A stretch of 64,000 bases of DNA from Aquipseudomonas alcaligenes_A (GTDB lineage Bacteria; Pseudomonadota; Gammaproteobacteria; Pseudomonadales; Pseudomonadaceae). Numbering within the stretch: position 1 is the stretch's first letter; each line of letters starts with the position of its first letter. The translations under genes and the position numbers were made by a program. Shown here in pieces: positions 18,141 through 27,200 of this stretch. The notes under the pieces were generated by a model that did not search any database, was not told where the DNA came from, and saw only the letters and a list, made by a program, of their open reading frames with translations. The stretch is from assembly GCA_048595745.1 (NCBI GenBank), contig CP184361.1; one strand, given 5' to 3'.

Positions 18141-19025
18141 ATGACCCAGATCGCCTTCATCGGCCTTGGCCACATGGGCCTGCCGATGGCCCGCAACCTG
18201 CTCAAGGCCGGCTTTGCCGTCACCGCCTTCGACCTGGCGCAGGAGGCGCTGGACGCCTTCGCCCAGGATGGCGGCAAGCGCGCCGCCAATGCCGCCGAGG
18301 CCGTGCACGACGCCCAGGTGGTGGTCAGCATGCTGCCCGCCAGCCGCCATGTGGAGGGACTGTACCTGGGCGATGACGGCCTGCTGCAGAAGATCACGCC
18401 CGGCAGCCTGGTGCTGGAATGCTCGACCATCGCCCCGGACTCCGCGCGCAAGGTGCATGCGGCCGCCGCCGCACGTGGCATCGCCCTGCTCGATGCGCCC
18501 GTGTCCGGCGGTACTGCCGGCGCCGCCGCCGGCACCCTGACCTTCATGGTCGGCGGCAAGGCCGAGGCGCTGGAATGCGCGCGCACCGTGCTCGCCGCCA
18601 TGGGCAAGAACATCTTCCACGCCGGCCCCGACGGTGCCGGCCAGGTGGCCAAGGTGTGCAACAACCAGCTGCTCGCGGTGCACATGATCGGCACCGCCGA
18701 AGCCATGGCCCTGGGCGTGGCCAGCGGCCTGGACCCGGCCGTGCTGGCCGAGATCATGCGCCAGAGTTCGGGCGGCAACTGGAGCCTGGAGAAGTACAAC
18801 CCCTGGCCGGGGGTGATGGAGAACGTGCCGGCATCCAAGGGTTATGCGGGCGGCTTTATGGCCGAACTGATGGCCAAGGACCTTGGCCTCGCTCAGGAAG
18901 CCGCGCAGGCTACCGGCAGCAGCACACCGATGGGTGCGCTGGCGCTGCAGCTGTATCGCCTGCTGCTCAAGCAGGGCAACGGCAAGCTGGACTTCTCGGC
19001 GGTGCAGAAACTGTTCGTCGAATGA
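18141..19025 (+). CDS. mmsB: 3-hydroxyisobutyrate dehydrogenase
   Basis: The 294-residue NAD-dependent enzyme oxidises 3-hydroxyisobutyrate to methylmalonate semialdehyde, which MmsA then uses. The Rossmann motif GLGHMGLPMARNLLKAG, the substrate segment DAPVSGGTAGA and the catalytic lysine in GQVAKVCNNQLL are all present. GAGGAGAA precedes the ATG at 18141. It is the last gene of the operon: a strong hairpin follows 15 bases after the stop codon. Confidence 0.93.
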   Translation: MTQIAFIGLGHMGLPMARNLLKAGFAVTAFDLAQEALDAFAQDGGKRAANAAEAVHDAQVVVSMLPASRHVEGLYLGDDGLLQKITPGSLVLECSTIAPDSARKVHAAAAARGIALLDAPVSGGTAGAAAGTLTFMVGGKAEALECARTVLAAMGKNIFHAGPDGAGQVAKVCNNQLLAVHMIGTAEAMALGVASGLDPAVLAEIMRQSSGGNWSLEKYNPWPGVMENVPASKGYAGGFMAELMAKDLGLAQEAAQATGSSTPMGALALQLYRLLLKQGNGKLDFSAVQKLFVE

Positions 19026-19040
19026 TCGGCTGAACAGGAA

Positions 19041-19070
19041 AACGGCGAAGGACCTGCATCCTTCGCCGTT
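19041..19070. terminator. Shared terminator between mmsB and the convergent lipoprotein gene
   Basis: AACGGCGAAGGA pairs perfectly with TCCTTCGCCGTT across the 6-base loop CCTGCA. T residues follow best in the leftward direction, C residues in the rightward one. The hairpin lies between two convergent genes. Confidence 0.8.
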
Positions 19071-19076
19071 CCCCCA

Positions 19077-19550
19077 TCAGTAGGCGCGGCGCGTACCGCC
19101 AACGCCCTCGCGCTGTTGCGAGTGGCGCCTGCCATCATGCTCGCGGGTGCCATCGTGCCGGCGCGGATAGCCGTCATAACGCTGCCCGCCATGTTGCTGC
19201 TGCCAGTAAGACCGGTCACGCCGGTCATGGCTGCGATAGCGCTGGTCCCAGCCATGGCGCGGTGGCTGGTAACCACGGTCATGCTCGCGATAGCGCTCGT
19301 GGCGCCTGCCATCCTGCCATTGGTAACGACCGTCATAGCCCGGCGCGTAGTAGGAGTGGCGACGCTCCTGATAACGGTCGCGGTGCCAACGGTGATAGCT
19401 GCGATCGTCTTCGTAGTAATAGATGCGGGTGGAGGGATAACTCTCGTAATAGCGCACGCTGGGGCCGGGATAACCGTAGTCACCGCCGTACACGGCGCAA
19501 CCGCTGAGGCTCAGGGCCAGAACTGCAAGGACAAGGACTAGACGGGACAT
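19077..19550 (-). CDS. Tyr/Arg/His-rich small lipoprotein
   Basis: The 157-residue product starts with a lipoprotein signal ending in ALSLSGC. The mature part is of very low complexity, dominated by tyrosine, arginine, histidine, aspartate and glutamine (for example DGRRHERYREHDRGY and DRRDRSYWQQQHGGQRYDGY). No domain is recognised. An AAGGAGG site precedes the ATG at 19550, and composition and codon use look like a real gene. It follows the cellulose acetylation genes on the same strand after a 126-base gap, so it may be cotranscribed. A surface role such as polysaccharide contact is conceivable but unsupported. Confidence 0.7.
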   Translation of the reverse strand: MSRLVLVLAVLALSLSGCAVYGGDYGYPGPSVRYYESYPSTRIYYYEDDRSYHRWHRDRYQERRHSYYAPGYDGRYQWQDGRRHERYREHDRGYQPPRHGWDQRYRSHDRRDRSYWQQQHGGQRYDGYPRRHDGTREHDGRRHSQQREGVGGTRRAY

Positions 19551-19628
19551 GGCGGCCTCCTTCGACCGCGGGGAAGGCGCCGGCGAGTGCCGGCTCCGGG
19601 ACTGCTCTCACTGCATCTGACCGCGTCA

Positions 19629-19655
19629 CCGGGGCAAGCACATGCCGCGCCCCGG
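19629..19655 (-). terminator. Possible terminator after the cellulose operon
   Basis: CCGGGGC and GCCCCGG face each other across 13 bases, about 20 bases after the wssI stop codon. There is no T run, so termination here is doubtful and read-through into the lipoprotein gene is possible. Confidence 0.3.
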
Positions 19656-19676
19656 GCGAACTTTCATTACAAGTTG

Positions 19677-20822
19677 TTACAGCGTCGACAGCTCGATGTC
19701 GTCCTTGTAGGGCGACTGCAGGTCGCGCTCGGGAATCTCCCAGATCAGCAGCTGCGGTGGCGTTTCGCGGAAAGCCGGGCTGGCGAAGTAGTCCTTGGCG
19801 GCGCCGGAGAATTCGCCGCCGTCCTTGGCAAAGTTGCCCAGGCTGGCCCCCAGTGCCTGCTCGAGGAAGGCCACGAAGTTGGAGTTGCGCGAGAAGGAGG
19901 TACCGATCAGCGCGACATTGGGCAGCTGACTGTCACCAAACAGGTCGTCCTCGCTCATTGCCTCGGCCTGCTCGACCTTGCTGAAGCGCGACTCGGCCAC
20001 CCGCTCGCCCGCCGGCTGCAGGCCTTCCGGTAGCCAGTCGAGGCCCGCCAGACGCACCAGATCGCCAGGGCGCGGCGCCTCCGCCTGCAGCTCACGCTTG
20101 AGCTGCTGAGCCGGTGTAGGGGTCACGCCGAGCGCGCCGATCTGCGGCGCCAGGGCCAGTGCGGCAGCCTGCGCCCCTGCTTCGCTCCAGTGGGTGTCGC
20201 TGCGCAGGTAGGCCGAACTGCCCAGCCTCTGCAGGGTCGGTGCCAGGTCCAGCACCGCCACGCCGGCCTGCTGCAGCTGCGCCTGCCAGCGCTGCGCGCG
20301 ATCGGCCAGCTGGGCGGAACGGCTGATACCGCACAGCTGGTCGGCGGCGATCCGGCTCTTGTCCGGCACCAGAGCCACCAGCAGGCGGATGTTGCGCGCC
20401 GCCAGCCAGTCACGCACGGCGAGCACCTTCTGCGCACGCGCCTGGGCATTGTCCTCGGCACGCGGGTGAATGCGGTTCTCGTCGGCCAGGAACAGCCAGC
20501 CCGGACACCCCTGGCGCACGCGCGCACCGGTGTCGCCAATCAGCAGCCAGCTGGCGGCGCGCTCCAGGTCGGCAGCCTTCCTGGCCAGCGCCACATGGGA
20601 CAGCTCCTTGGCGATATGGTGAGTGATCTCGCCCTCGCCGATAGCCGCCCAACCGTGGTCCTTGGGCAGCAGGTCCACCTTGCCGCTGACGAACATGGCC
20701 CACAGGCAGCTGAGCAGACCGGCCAGCAGGAACACGAACATCACCACTCCGGCCACCGGGCTGAGCAGAATGGTCATCGCACTTGGCGGCACCGGAGCGA
20801 GGGAAGCGTCTTTTTTCGACAT
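19677..20822 (-). CDS. wssI: AlgJ/AlgX-like cellulose acetylation protein WssI
   Basis: This 381-residue protein has one N-terminal membrane helix (about residues 18-45) and a periplasmic SGNH-like domain of the AlgJ/AlgX family, which O-acetylates polysaccharides. The motif RSDTHWSEAGA carries the catalytic aspartate and histidine, and IGTSFSRNSNF carries the serine. In P. fluorescens SBW25 WssI works with WssF, WssG and WssH to acetylate cellulose; in alginate synthesis the counterparts are AlgI, AlgJ and AlgF. It is the last acetylation gene of the operon and starts 12 bases after wssH. Confidence 0.85.
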   Translation of the reverse strand: MSKKDASLAPVPPSAMTILLSPVAGVVMFVFLLAGLLSCLWAMFVSGKVDLLPKDHGWAAIGEGEITHHIAKELSHVALARKAADLERAASWLLIGDTGARVRQGCPGWLFLADENRIHPRAEDNAQARAQKVLAVRDWLAARNIRLLVALVPDKSRIAADQLCGISRSAQLADRAQRWQAQLQQAGVAVLDLAPTLQRLGSSAYLRSDTHWSEAGAQAAALALAPQIGALGVTPTPAQQLKRELQAEAPRPGDLVRLAGLDWLPEGLQPAGERVAESRFSKVEQAEAMSEDDLFGDSQLPNVALIGTSFSRNSNFVAFLEQALGASLGNFAKDGGEFSGAAKDYFASPAFRETPPQLLIWEIPERDLQSPYKDDIELSTL

Positions 20823-20834
20823 AAGGACGTCCCC

Positions 20835-22250
20835 TTAGAACTGGAAGTACAGGAAAGGTACGGTTTCACGGCTGGCGATCAGGGCGAACGACAGCAGGAA
20901 ACCGGCGACCGGCCACAAGGCGCCAACCGCACGGAAGGTCAGGCTGTGACCGAAGCGTGCCTCGGCACGGGTCTGCAGCAACGGCAGCAGCAGACACACC
21001 ACGCCGAGGGCGGCGGCGATGCCATGCGCCGGACGCAGGGTCGCCGCCAGGGCATCGCCCAGGGCGAAGCCGTTGAAACCGAACTGGCCGGCATACATGC
21101 CCAGCGCCGTGGCGAAGTCCGGCGAGCGGAACAGGGTCCAGGCCAGGCAGACGAACAGCAGCGTCACCGTGTGCGCCAGCGGCGCTGGAAGGTCCGGCAG
21201 GCCGGCGCGGCTCCAGGCGCGGTCGATGCACAGGGCGATACCGTGGGCGGCGCCCCAGAGCACGTAGTTCCAGCTGTCGCCGCCATGCCACAGACCGCCG
21301 ATGGCCATGATCAGGAACAGGTTGCGGTAGGTCTTCCAGGTACCGAAGCGGTTGCCGCCCAGGCCGATGTACAGGTAGTCGCGCAGCCAGCTGGACAGCG
21401 AGATGTGCCAACGCCGCCAGAAGTCCTGGATATTGCGCGCCCAGTAGGGCCGGTTGAAGTTCTCCGGGAAGTGGAAGCCGAGCATCAGGCCCAGGCCGAT
21501 GGCCATGGCGCTGTAGCCGGCGAAGTCGAAGAACAGCTGGAGCGAGTAAGCCAGGCAGCCGATCCAGGCATCGACGAAGGACGGGTTGGTCTGGTGGAAA
21601 GCCACATCCACCAGCGGCGACAGGCTGTCGGCCACCAGCACCTTCATGCTCATGCCGATCATGAAACGGCGCGCACCCAGGGCGAAGTTCAGCGGATTGA
21701 AGTAGCGCTGGACCAGCTCGCGACGCACCCAGTCGTAGCGGATGATCGGGCCGGCGATGGAGTGGCCGAACATCGCCAGGTAGGTGGCGAAGTTGGCAAA
21801 GCTGCGCTCCACCGGCACCACCTTGCGGTGGACGTCGACCAGGTAGGAAATCACCTGCAGCACGATGAACGACAGGCCGGCGGGCAGCGCCACCTTCTGC
21901 CACTCGAACGGCATGGAGCCGTGCGCGGTGAGCAACTCGTTGAAGGTCGCGGCGAGGATGTTGGCGTACTTGTACCAGCACAGCACCAGCACGTTGCCCA
22001 CGATCAAGAGGGTCAGCAGGCGGTAGCGCCGGCGCGACTGTGGATCAGTCAGCTCCACCAGCAGGCCACCGACCCACCCCACCACCGTCAGCACCACGTG
22101 CAGCAGGAGGAAGGCCGGGCTCAGCCAGCCGTAGAAGATCCAGCTGCCGATCAGCAGCACATGGTTGCGCCCCCCCGGCCGGACCAGGGCATACACCAGC
22201 ATGAAGGTGGGCAGGAACAGCAGCAGAAACTCGAGGGAGGCAAAAACCAT
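20835..22250 (-). CDS. wssH: MBOAT O-acetyltransferase WssH (AlgI-like)
   Basis: The 471-residue multi-spanning membrane protein belongs to the MBOAT family and resembles AlgI. It should move acetyl groups from a cytoplasmic donor across the inner membrane for transfer to cellulose. The family motif with the invariant histidine appears as MAIGGLWHGGDSWNYVLWGAAHG; FPENFNRPYWARNIQDFWRRWHISLSSWLRDY is the other strongly conserved AlgI-like stretch. About ten hydrophobic segments are visible. It lies between wssG and wssI with short gaps, as in known wss clusters. Confidence 0.9.
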   Translation of the reverse strand: MVFASLEFLLLFLPTFMLVYALVRPGGRNHVLLIGSWIFYGWLSPAFLLLHVVLTVVGWVGGLLVELTDPQSRRRYRLLTLLIVGNVLVLCWYKYANILAATFNELLTAHGSMPFEWQKVALPAGLSFIVLQVISYLVDVHRKVVPVERSFANFATYLAMFGHSIAGPIIRYDWVRRELVQRYFNPLNFALGARRFMIGMSMKVLVADSLSPLVDVAFHQTNPSFVDAWIGCLAYSLQLFFDFAGYSAMAIGLGLMLGFHFPENFNRPYWARNIQDFWRRWHISLSSWLRDYLYIGLGGNRFGTWKTYRNLFLIMAIGGLWHGGDSWNYVLWGAAHGIALCIDRAWSRAGLPDLPAPLAHTVTLLFVCLAWTLFRSPDFATALGMYAGQFGFNGFALGDALAATLRPAHGIAAALGVVCLLLPLLQTRAEARFGHSLTFRAVGALWPVAGFLLSFALIASRETVPFLYFQF

Positions 22251-22259
22251 GTCGGGATC

Positions 22260-22922
22260 TTAGTTAGCCAGGTTGTCGACGGCCTGGAACAGGCGCGGAC
22301 CCTGGGCCGAGGGCACCAGGAACAGGGTGTAGCGCTGGCCGGCGGCCAGTTGGCCGAGGTCCAGCGGCTGGCCGACGGCGGCACCGCCGCAACGCAGCTG
22401 TACGGACAGCTTCAGCGGGTTGATCGAACGCCGCTGCAGGCTGCCTTCGGCGACATCCTTGAAGATGTCGACATTACGCCCGGCGGCTTGCAGGCCGGCG
22501 TTGGCGCAACTGCCATCGAGGCTGTAGAAGGCCAGCGAGGCTTTCAGGGCGTTGAAATCGTCCGGCTGCTCGCGCAGGGTCACCAGGCGCAGTTCCTTGC
22601 CGTTACCAAGGCCGACCACGGTGGCGAACTCACCCGGCTCGACACTGACATCCAGCGCCTGCTGCGCGTCGCCCTGCTTCAGGCTGCCCTGGATCGGCTT
22701 GCCGGCCGGCACGGTGAGGAAATCGGAGGCACGCTGCTCGCCTTCCAGGCGCAGACTGGCGCCGTTGGCGGCATTCAGCTCCAGCGGCGTCTCGCCGGCG
22801 TTGAAGAAGCGCAGGAAGGCCGAATCTTCGCTGGGGCCGGTGGGATACAGCGGAATCTCCGCCGCCAGGGCCTGGCCCAGCGGCAGCACAGCGAACAGAC
22901 CGAGCAGCACGCGCTTCATCAT
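22260..22922 (-). CDS. wssG: AlgF-like periplasmic acetylation protein WssG
   Basis: The 220-residue product starts with a signal peptide (MMKRVLLGLFAVLPLGQALAAE) and continues as an AlgF-like protein, a periplasmic partner of polysaccharide O-acetylation: EIPLYPTGPSEDSAFLRFFNAGE is the recognisable start. The two adjacent ATG codons at 22922 and 22919 overlap the stop of the preceding wssF-like gene (ATGATGA), so translation is coupled. It probably accepts or relays acetyl groups between WssH and WssI. Confidence 0.82.
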   Translation of the reverse strand: MMKRVLLGLFAVLPLGQALAAEIPLYPTGPSEDSAFLRFFNAGETPLELNAANGASLRLEGEQRASDFLTVPAGKPIQGSLKQGDAQQALDVSVEPGEFATVVGLGNGKELRLVTLREQPDDFNALKASLAFYSLDGSCANAGLQAAGRNVDIFKDVAEGSLQRRSINPLKLSVQLRCGGAAVGQPLDLGQLAAGQRYTLFLVPSAQGPRLFQAVDNLAN

Positions 22923-23578
22923 TTGCCTCCTTTCAGGCTGGCGGCCGGCAGCTTGCTCATCGCCTCGGCGATGGCATTGCCCCAGGCCTTGTAGCCGGCC
23001 ACGGTGAAGTGCTGGCCATCGGTGGTCACCCACTGCCCCGGCTTGGACATCTTCAGCGAGTCGACATAGGTGCAGGGCGCCACGTTGGCGGCGAGGAACT
23101 GCGACATGAACTGGGTGCGCTGGTCGTTCTTCTTGTACTTGCCACCAACCTTGCCCCAGGCCGGGCCGACCCACACGCACTTGGTGCCGGTGGCAGCGAT
23201 GGCCTTGGTCAGGTTGGTCACGCTCTGCCAGGCCCAGGCCTTGGGAAAGGCCGGCTTGTCGTAGGAGGCCATGGTGTCGCCGATGACCAGCACCACCACA
23301 TCCGGTTTCTGCTGCGCGATCAGCTCCTTGATCGGCGTGGTGGTGGCGCCACTGCCCTTGAGCACGAGCTTGCCGTTGTTGTCCTGCACGGCACCGCAGT
23401 CAACCTTCTTGGTCACCAGCCAGTCGGCTGCGCTGGCACCGCAGGCGCCGATGGAGTGCACGTTGGCGCCTTTGGCCACCAGTGCCGCATTGAGCGGTTC
23501 GGTCAGGTGGTTCTGCAGGCTCATGTGGCTTTCGCCGAGCACCAGAAGGGTCAGGCCGGCCAGTACGGAAGAAGACAT
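22919..23578 (-). CDS. wssF: WssF-like SGNH protein, second tandem copy
   Basis: The 219-residue protein has an SGNH/GDSL-hydrolase layout: N-terminal strand LTLLVLGESHMS, middle VIGDTMASYDKP, and the C-terminal DGQHFTVAGYKAWG with the Asp-His pair. It is roughly half identical to the gene just upstream, so the two arose by tandem duplication. The first-block motif here is GESHM instead of the GDSHM of the other copy. WssF is required for cellulose acetylation in P. fluorescens. An AAGGAG site precedes the ATG at 23578. The first 20 residues are hydrophobic and may be a signal or anchor. Confidence 0.75.
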   Translation of the reverse strand: MSSSVLAGLTLLVLGESHMSLQNHLTEPLNAALVAKGANVHSIGACGASAADWLVTKKVDCGAVQDNNGKLVLKGSGATTTPIKELIAQQKPDVVVLVIGDTMASYDKPAFPKAWAWQSVTNLTKAIAATGTKCVWVGPAWGKVGGKYKKNDQRTQFMSQFLAANVAPCTYVDSLKMSKPGQWVTTDGQHFTVAGYKAWGNAIAEAMSKLPAASLKGGK

Positions 23579-23623
23579 CTGAAACTCCTTGAATCGTTCA
23601 CTGCGTAAAGAGGAATACCGGGC

Positions 23624-24280
23624 TTACTGGGCAGCGCCCTTGCGCACTTTCTCCAGCTCGGCGCTGATGGCCGCGCCCCACTTCTGGTAGCCCTGCACGT
23701 TGAGGTGCTGACCGTCGGTGGTGGCCCACTCGCCCGGCTTGGAGAATTTCAGCGAGTCGACATAGCTGCACGGTGCCACGTTGGCGGCGAGGAAAGCCGA
23801 CATCTGCTTCACCTTGGCGTAGGTCTTGCCGTACTTGCCGCCCTCGGTACCCCAGTTCGGGCCAATCCAGGCACATTGGGTGCCGGTGGCGCCGATGGCC
23901 TTGGTCAGGCTGGTGGTCTGCTGCCAGATCCAGGCCTTGGGGAAGGACGGCTTGTCGTAGCCGGCCATGGTGTCGCCGATCACGATCAGCACCAGGTCCG
24001 GCTTGTCCTTGGCGATCAGCTCCTTGATCGGCGTGGTGCTGGCCTTGCCGCGCAGCACCTGGGCCGGCTCCTTGCCACGGCGCTCGGCAGCGCCGCAGTT
24101 GCCGCCCGGGGAGACCTTCAGCCAGTCGCCGGCATTGGCCCCGCAGATACCGATGGAATGGACGTTGGCGCCCTTGCGGGTGAGGTCGTCGTGCAGACCG
24201 CCGATCAGGTAGTTGGGAGTGGCCATATGGCTGTCGCCAATGATCAGGATCGACAGGCCGGCAAGCAGGGAGGAAGCCAT
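23624..24280 (-). CDS. wssF: WssF-like SGNH protein, first tandem copy
   Basis: The 218-residue protein shows LSILIIGDSHMATPNYL with the GDS serine block, VIGDTMAGYDKPSFPKAW in the middle and DGQHLNVQGYQKWG with the C-terminal Asp-x-x-His. It is thought to take part in acetyl transfer to cellulose in the periplasm, with WssG, WssH and WssI. It follows bcsC after 8 bases with an AAGGAT ribosome site. A paralogue lies 45 bases downstream; known wss operons carry a single wssF as far as I recall. Confidence 0.78.
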   Translation of the reverse strand: MASSLLAGLSILIIGDSHMATPNYLIGGLHDDLTRKGANVHSIGICGANAGDWLKVSPGGNCGAAERRGKEPAQVLRGKASTTPIKELIAKDKPDLVLIVIGDTMAGYDKPSFPKAWIWQQTTSLTKAIGATGTQCAWIGPNWGTEGGKYGKTYAKVKQMSAFLAANVAPCSYVDSLKFSKPGEWATTDGQHLNVQGYQKWGAAISAELEKVRKGAAQ

Positions 24281-24288
24281 GGGAATCC

Positions 24289-27200
24289 TTATTTCGCGTA
24301 GGGGGATTGATAGGGAGAAACGGGCAGCGGCATCGGGCCGGTCATGCGTTCAAGCATGTAGCGCAGGTACAGGCCGCCATTCCACTGGCGGTAGTCCTGG
24401 GCGTTGTCGACGCCGACGTGACCACCGAGGAACAGGTGGTCGCCCAGCTTGTATTCGGCGGCGCCGGCCAGGTTGTAGCCGATACCGGTGCTGTTATCGC
24501 TGCCGTAGACCGCCTCGTAGCCCAGCGCACGACTGGCCTCAGCCTGTTTCGCACGGTCGCCGGGGAAGAAGTCGGCCTCGTCCTGATTGATCGCCTGCAC
24601 GCCGACCGAGCCGCGCAGCTGGAAGCTCAGGCGGTCATAACGCTGCGCCCAGCTGACCGGCACGCCCAGGGCGAAGAAGCTCTGCGGGCTGAAGTAGCCG
24701 CCGTGGCCATAGGTGAAGTAGCCGAGGTTCTCGCGATAACCGATGCCGAGCAGGTCGAGACCGATGGTGGCCTGGCTCTGCTCGTCGTTCTGCAGGTACC
24801 AGTAGACGCCGGTGCCCGCCTCCACCCGGTCGTTGTCCTCGACGTTGTTGCCAAGCAGGCGATGCCAGCCGGCATAGGCATAGGCGCCCATTTCGCGGTC
24901 ATCGAAGGCCAGCTGGGCACGTCCGCCGTTGGCGGTGACGCCGCCCCACTTCTGCCCGGTGCGTTTGTCCTCGGCGCCGGCGAACGACAGCAGGCTGTCG
25001 GTGACCGCGCGCCGCGACACGCCGACGTTCCAGTGCAGGTCCGGGTTGCCGGGCACGGCGCGCTCGACGCTGACGCCACCGACCGCAGTGCTGTAGAGGA
25101 AACCCTGCGGCGTGGTGCCGATGTCGGCCTTGAGGCCCGCACCGGGGTTCTCGAAGGCCACGGCCAAACCGACACCGGAATCCTTCTGCGAGCCGGGCGA
25201 CATGCCCGGGTTATCCAGGGTCGCCTGCGGACCGCCGCCGAAACGATCACGGGCACTGTCGTCCAGACTGCCGGCGTTCAGCGAGACGGGGGTCACGCGC
25301 AAGGCCAGGCGATTGTCGCCGAGCGGCATGCTGGCCTCGAACGGCGCCTGCACATCGGTGATCTTGCTCAGGCCGGACTCGCTGTCATTGGTCCGCACCG
25401 TCACGCCCTGCACCAGGTAAGGGCTGCGCTGCTGCAGGATATCGTCCAGCGCGCGTGCCGCCTCGCTCATCCCGGCACGCGGGTCCACCTCCTCCTCGGC
25501 ACCCGGCAGGAAGGGGTTGCGCGGGGCAGGCTCGGCGGCGGCCAGGGTGGTCGTCGGTGCCGGCGCGGGCTCCAGGGCCAGCAGGCTGTCACGCGCGGTG
25601 GCCACCGGCAGCTCGGCACGGGCCGGGGCACGCGGCTGGCTGCTCGCCGGAGCCGGAATATCGTCCAGCGTCAGGCGCGGACGTTCGACCGGCGTCGGCA
25701 GGGTCGATACCGGGTCGGGAATCGCGGCAGGTGCTGCGGCCAGGCTGCCAACACCGGCGAAGGGGTTGGCCGGCGCGCTGGCCGGACGGGTGCTGGCGGC
25801 GTAGCTCGGGGTCTGTTCGCGCTTCTCCTGGGCCACCACCTTGCTCAGCAGCTCGGCCGCGGTACCGGTACGGCCGAGGTAGCGGTACACACGGGCAGCG
25901 GTGCTGAGGATGTCGACATCGTTGGGTGCCAGCTTCAGCGCCTGCTCCAGGCGCTCCTCGGCGTAGCCGTTCTCGGCCTGCTGGGCGGCCATATCGGCGG
26001 CACCGACCTGCAGGTTGGCGTCCTGCGGAAAACGCTGCACCAGCGGCTTGAACAGCTCCAGGGCCTTGGCGGTGTTGCCGTTGGCGCCGTACATGCGCGC
26101 CAGCGCCGAAACCGCCAGCGGGTCCTGCGGGCGCTGCGCCAGTGCCGGCGCCAGGGTGTCGTAGGCTGCGGCCAGCTCACCGCGCAGGCGCAGCTGCTCG
26201 GCCTGGCGCACGCGGTAGTGGAACAGCAGATCGTCGTACTGCTTGCGCTGCTCCACCGTCATGCTGCGGCCCTGCAGGTCGCGCAGAATGGCGGCCACCT
26301 CGGTGTCCTGCTCGGCGCGAAGCAGCACGCCGGCATAGCTCAGGGTCAGCGACAGGTCATTGCGCGGGCTGCGTGCCAGCAGGTCGCGCATGATGACCAT
26401 GGCACGCTGCGGGTCGTCGGCATCGGCGTAGGCCGAAGCCATGCTGGCCAGGCGCGCCGGCTTGCCCTGGGCCAGCGGCTCGATGCGGCCGAGGAAGGCA
26501 CGGGCCTCGGCGCGCCGACCACTGCGGTTGAGGCGCTCGATTTCCTGCATCTGCAGGTTGAAATCCACTTCCGCCACCAATCGGCTGACGTCCGAATTGC
26601 GCGCGTCGCGCGGGATGCGCGCGAGAGTCGCCTGGGCCTTGCGCCAGTCGCCCAGCTGCATGGACAGCAGCGCGCTGGTGTAGAGCGCGTCGCGGTCGTT
26701 CGGCTGGGTCTGCAACAGGCCATCGACCAGGCTGCGCGCCTCGTCCACGGCACCCAGATCAACGTACAGGCGGGCCAGGGCAAAGCGTGCCCAGGCATTG
26801 TTCGGATCGTCGCGCAGGGCGTTTTCCAGCTCGCGGCGCATGCCGGCGCTGTCGCCCCGCTGTTCGGCGGCGCGGGCGCGCTGCAGCGCCTGCTCGGCAC
26901 GCAGCTGGCTGAGGCTGCCGATCTTCTCGCGCTCGGCCTTGGGCAGCTTGTCCAGTTCGCGCAGGGCCTCGTCGGCCTTGCCCTGGCCACCCAGCACCTG
27001 CACCAGGCCGCGCAGGGCGCGCGCCTGCTGCTGGCCCAGCTGCAGCGCCTGGCGATAGCCGGCTTCGGCGGCCGCGAGCTCGCCCTGCTGGGCCTGCAGC
27101 TCGGCCAGGCTCAGTACGGCCTCGGCATCCTTGGGCTTGAGCCGGCGCGCCTGCTCCAGTTGCAGGCGGGCATCGGCATTGCGCGCGTTGGCGATGTTGT

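Noticed and set aside
20190..22994. 934-codon rightward frame opposite wssG, wssH and wssI
   Set aside because: Composition is Gln/His-rich without domains, and the leftward genes are unmistakable.
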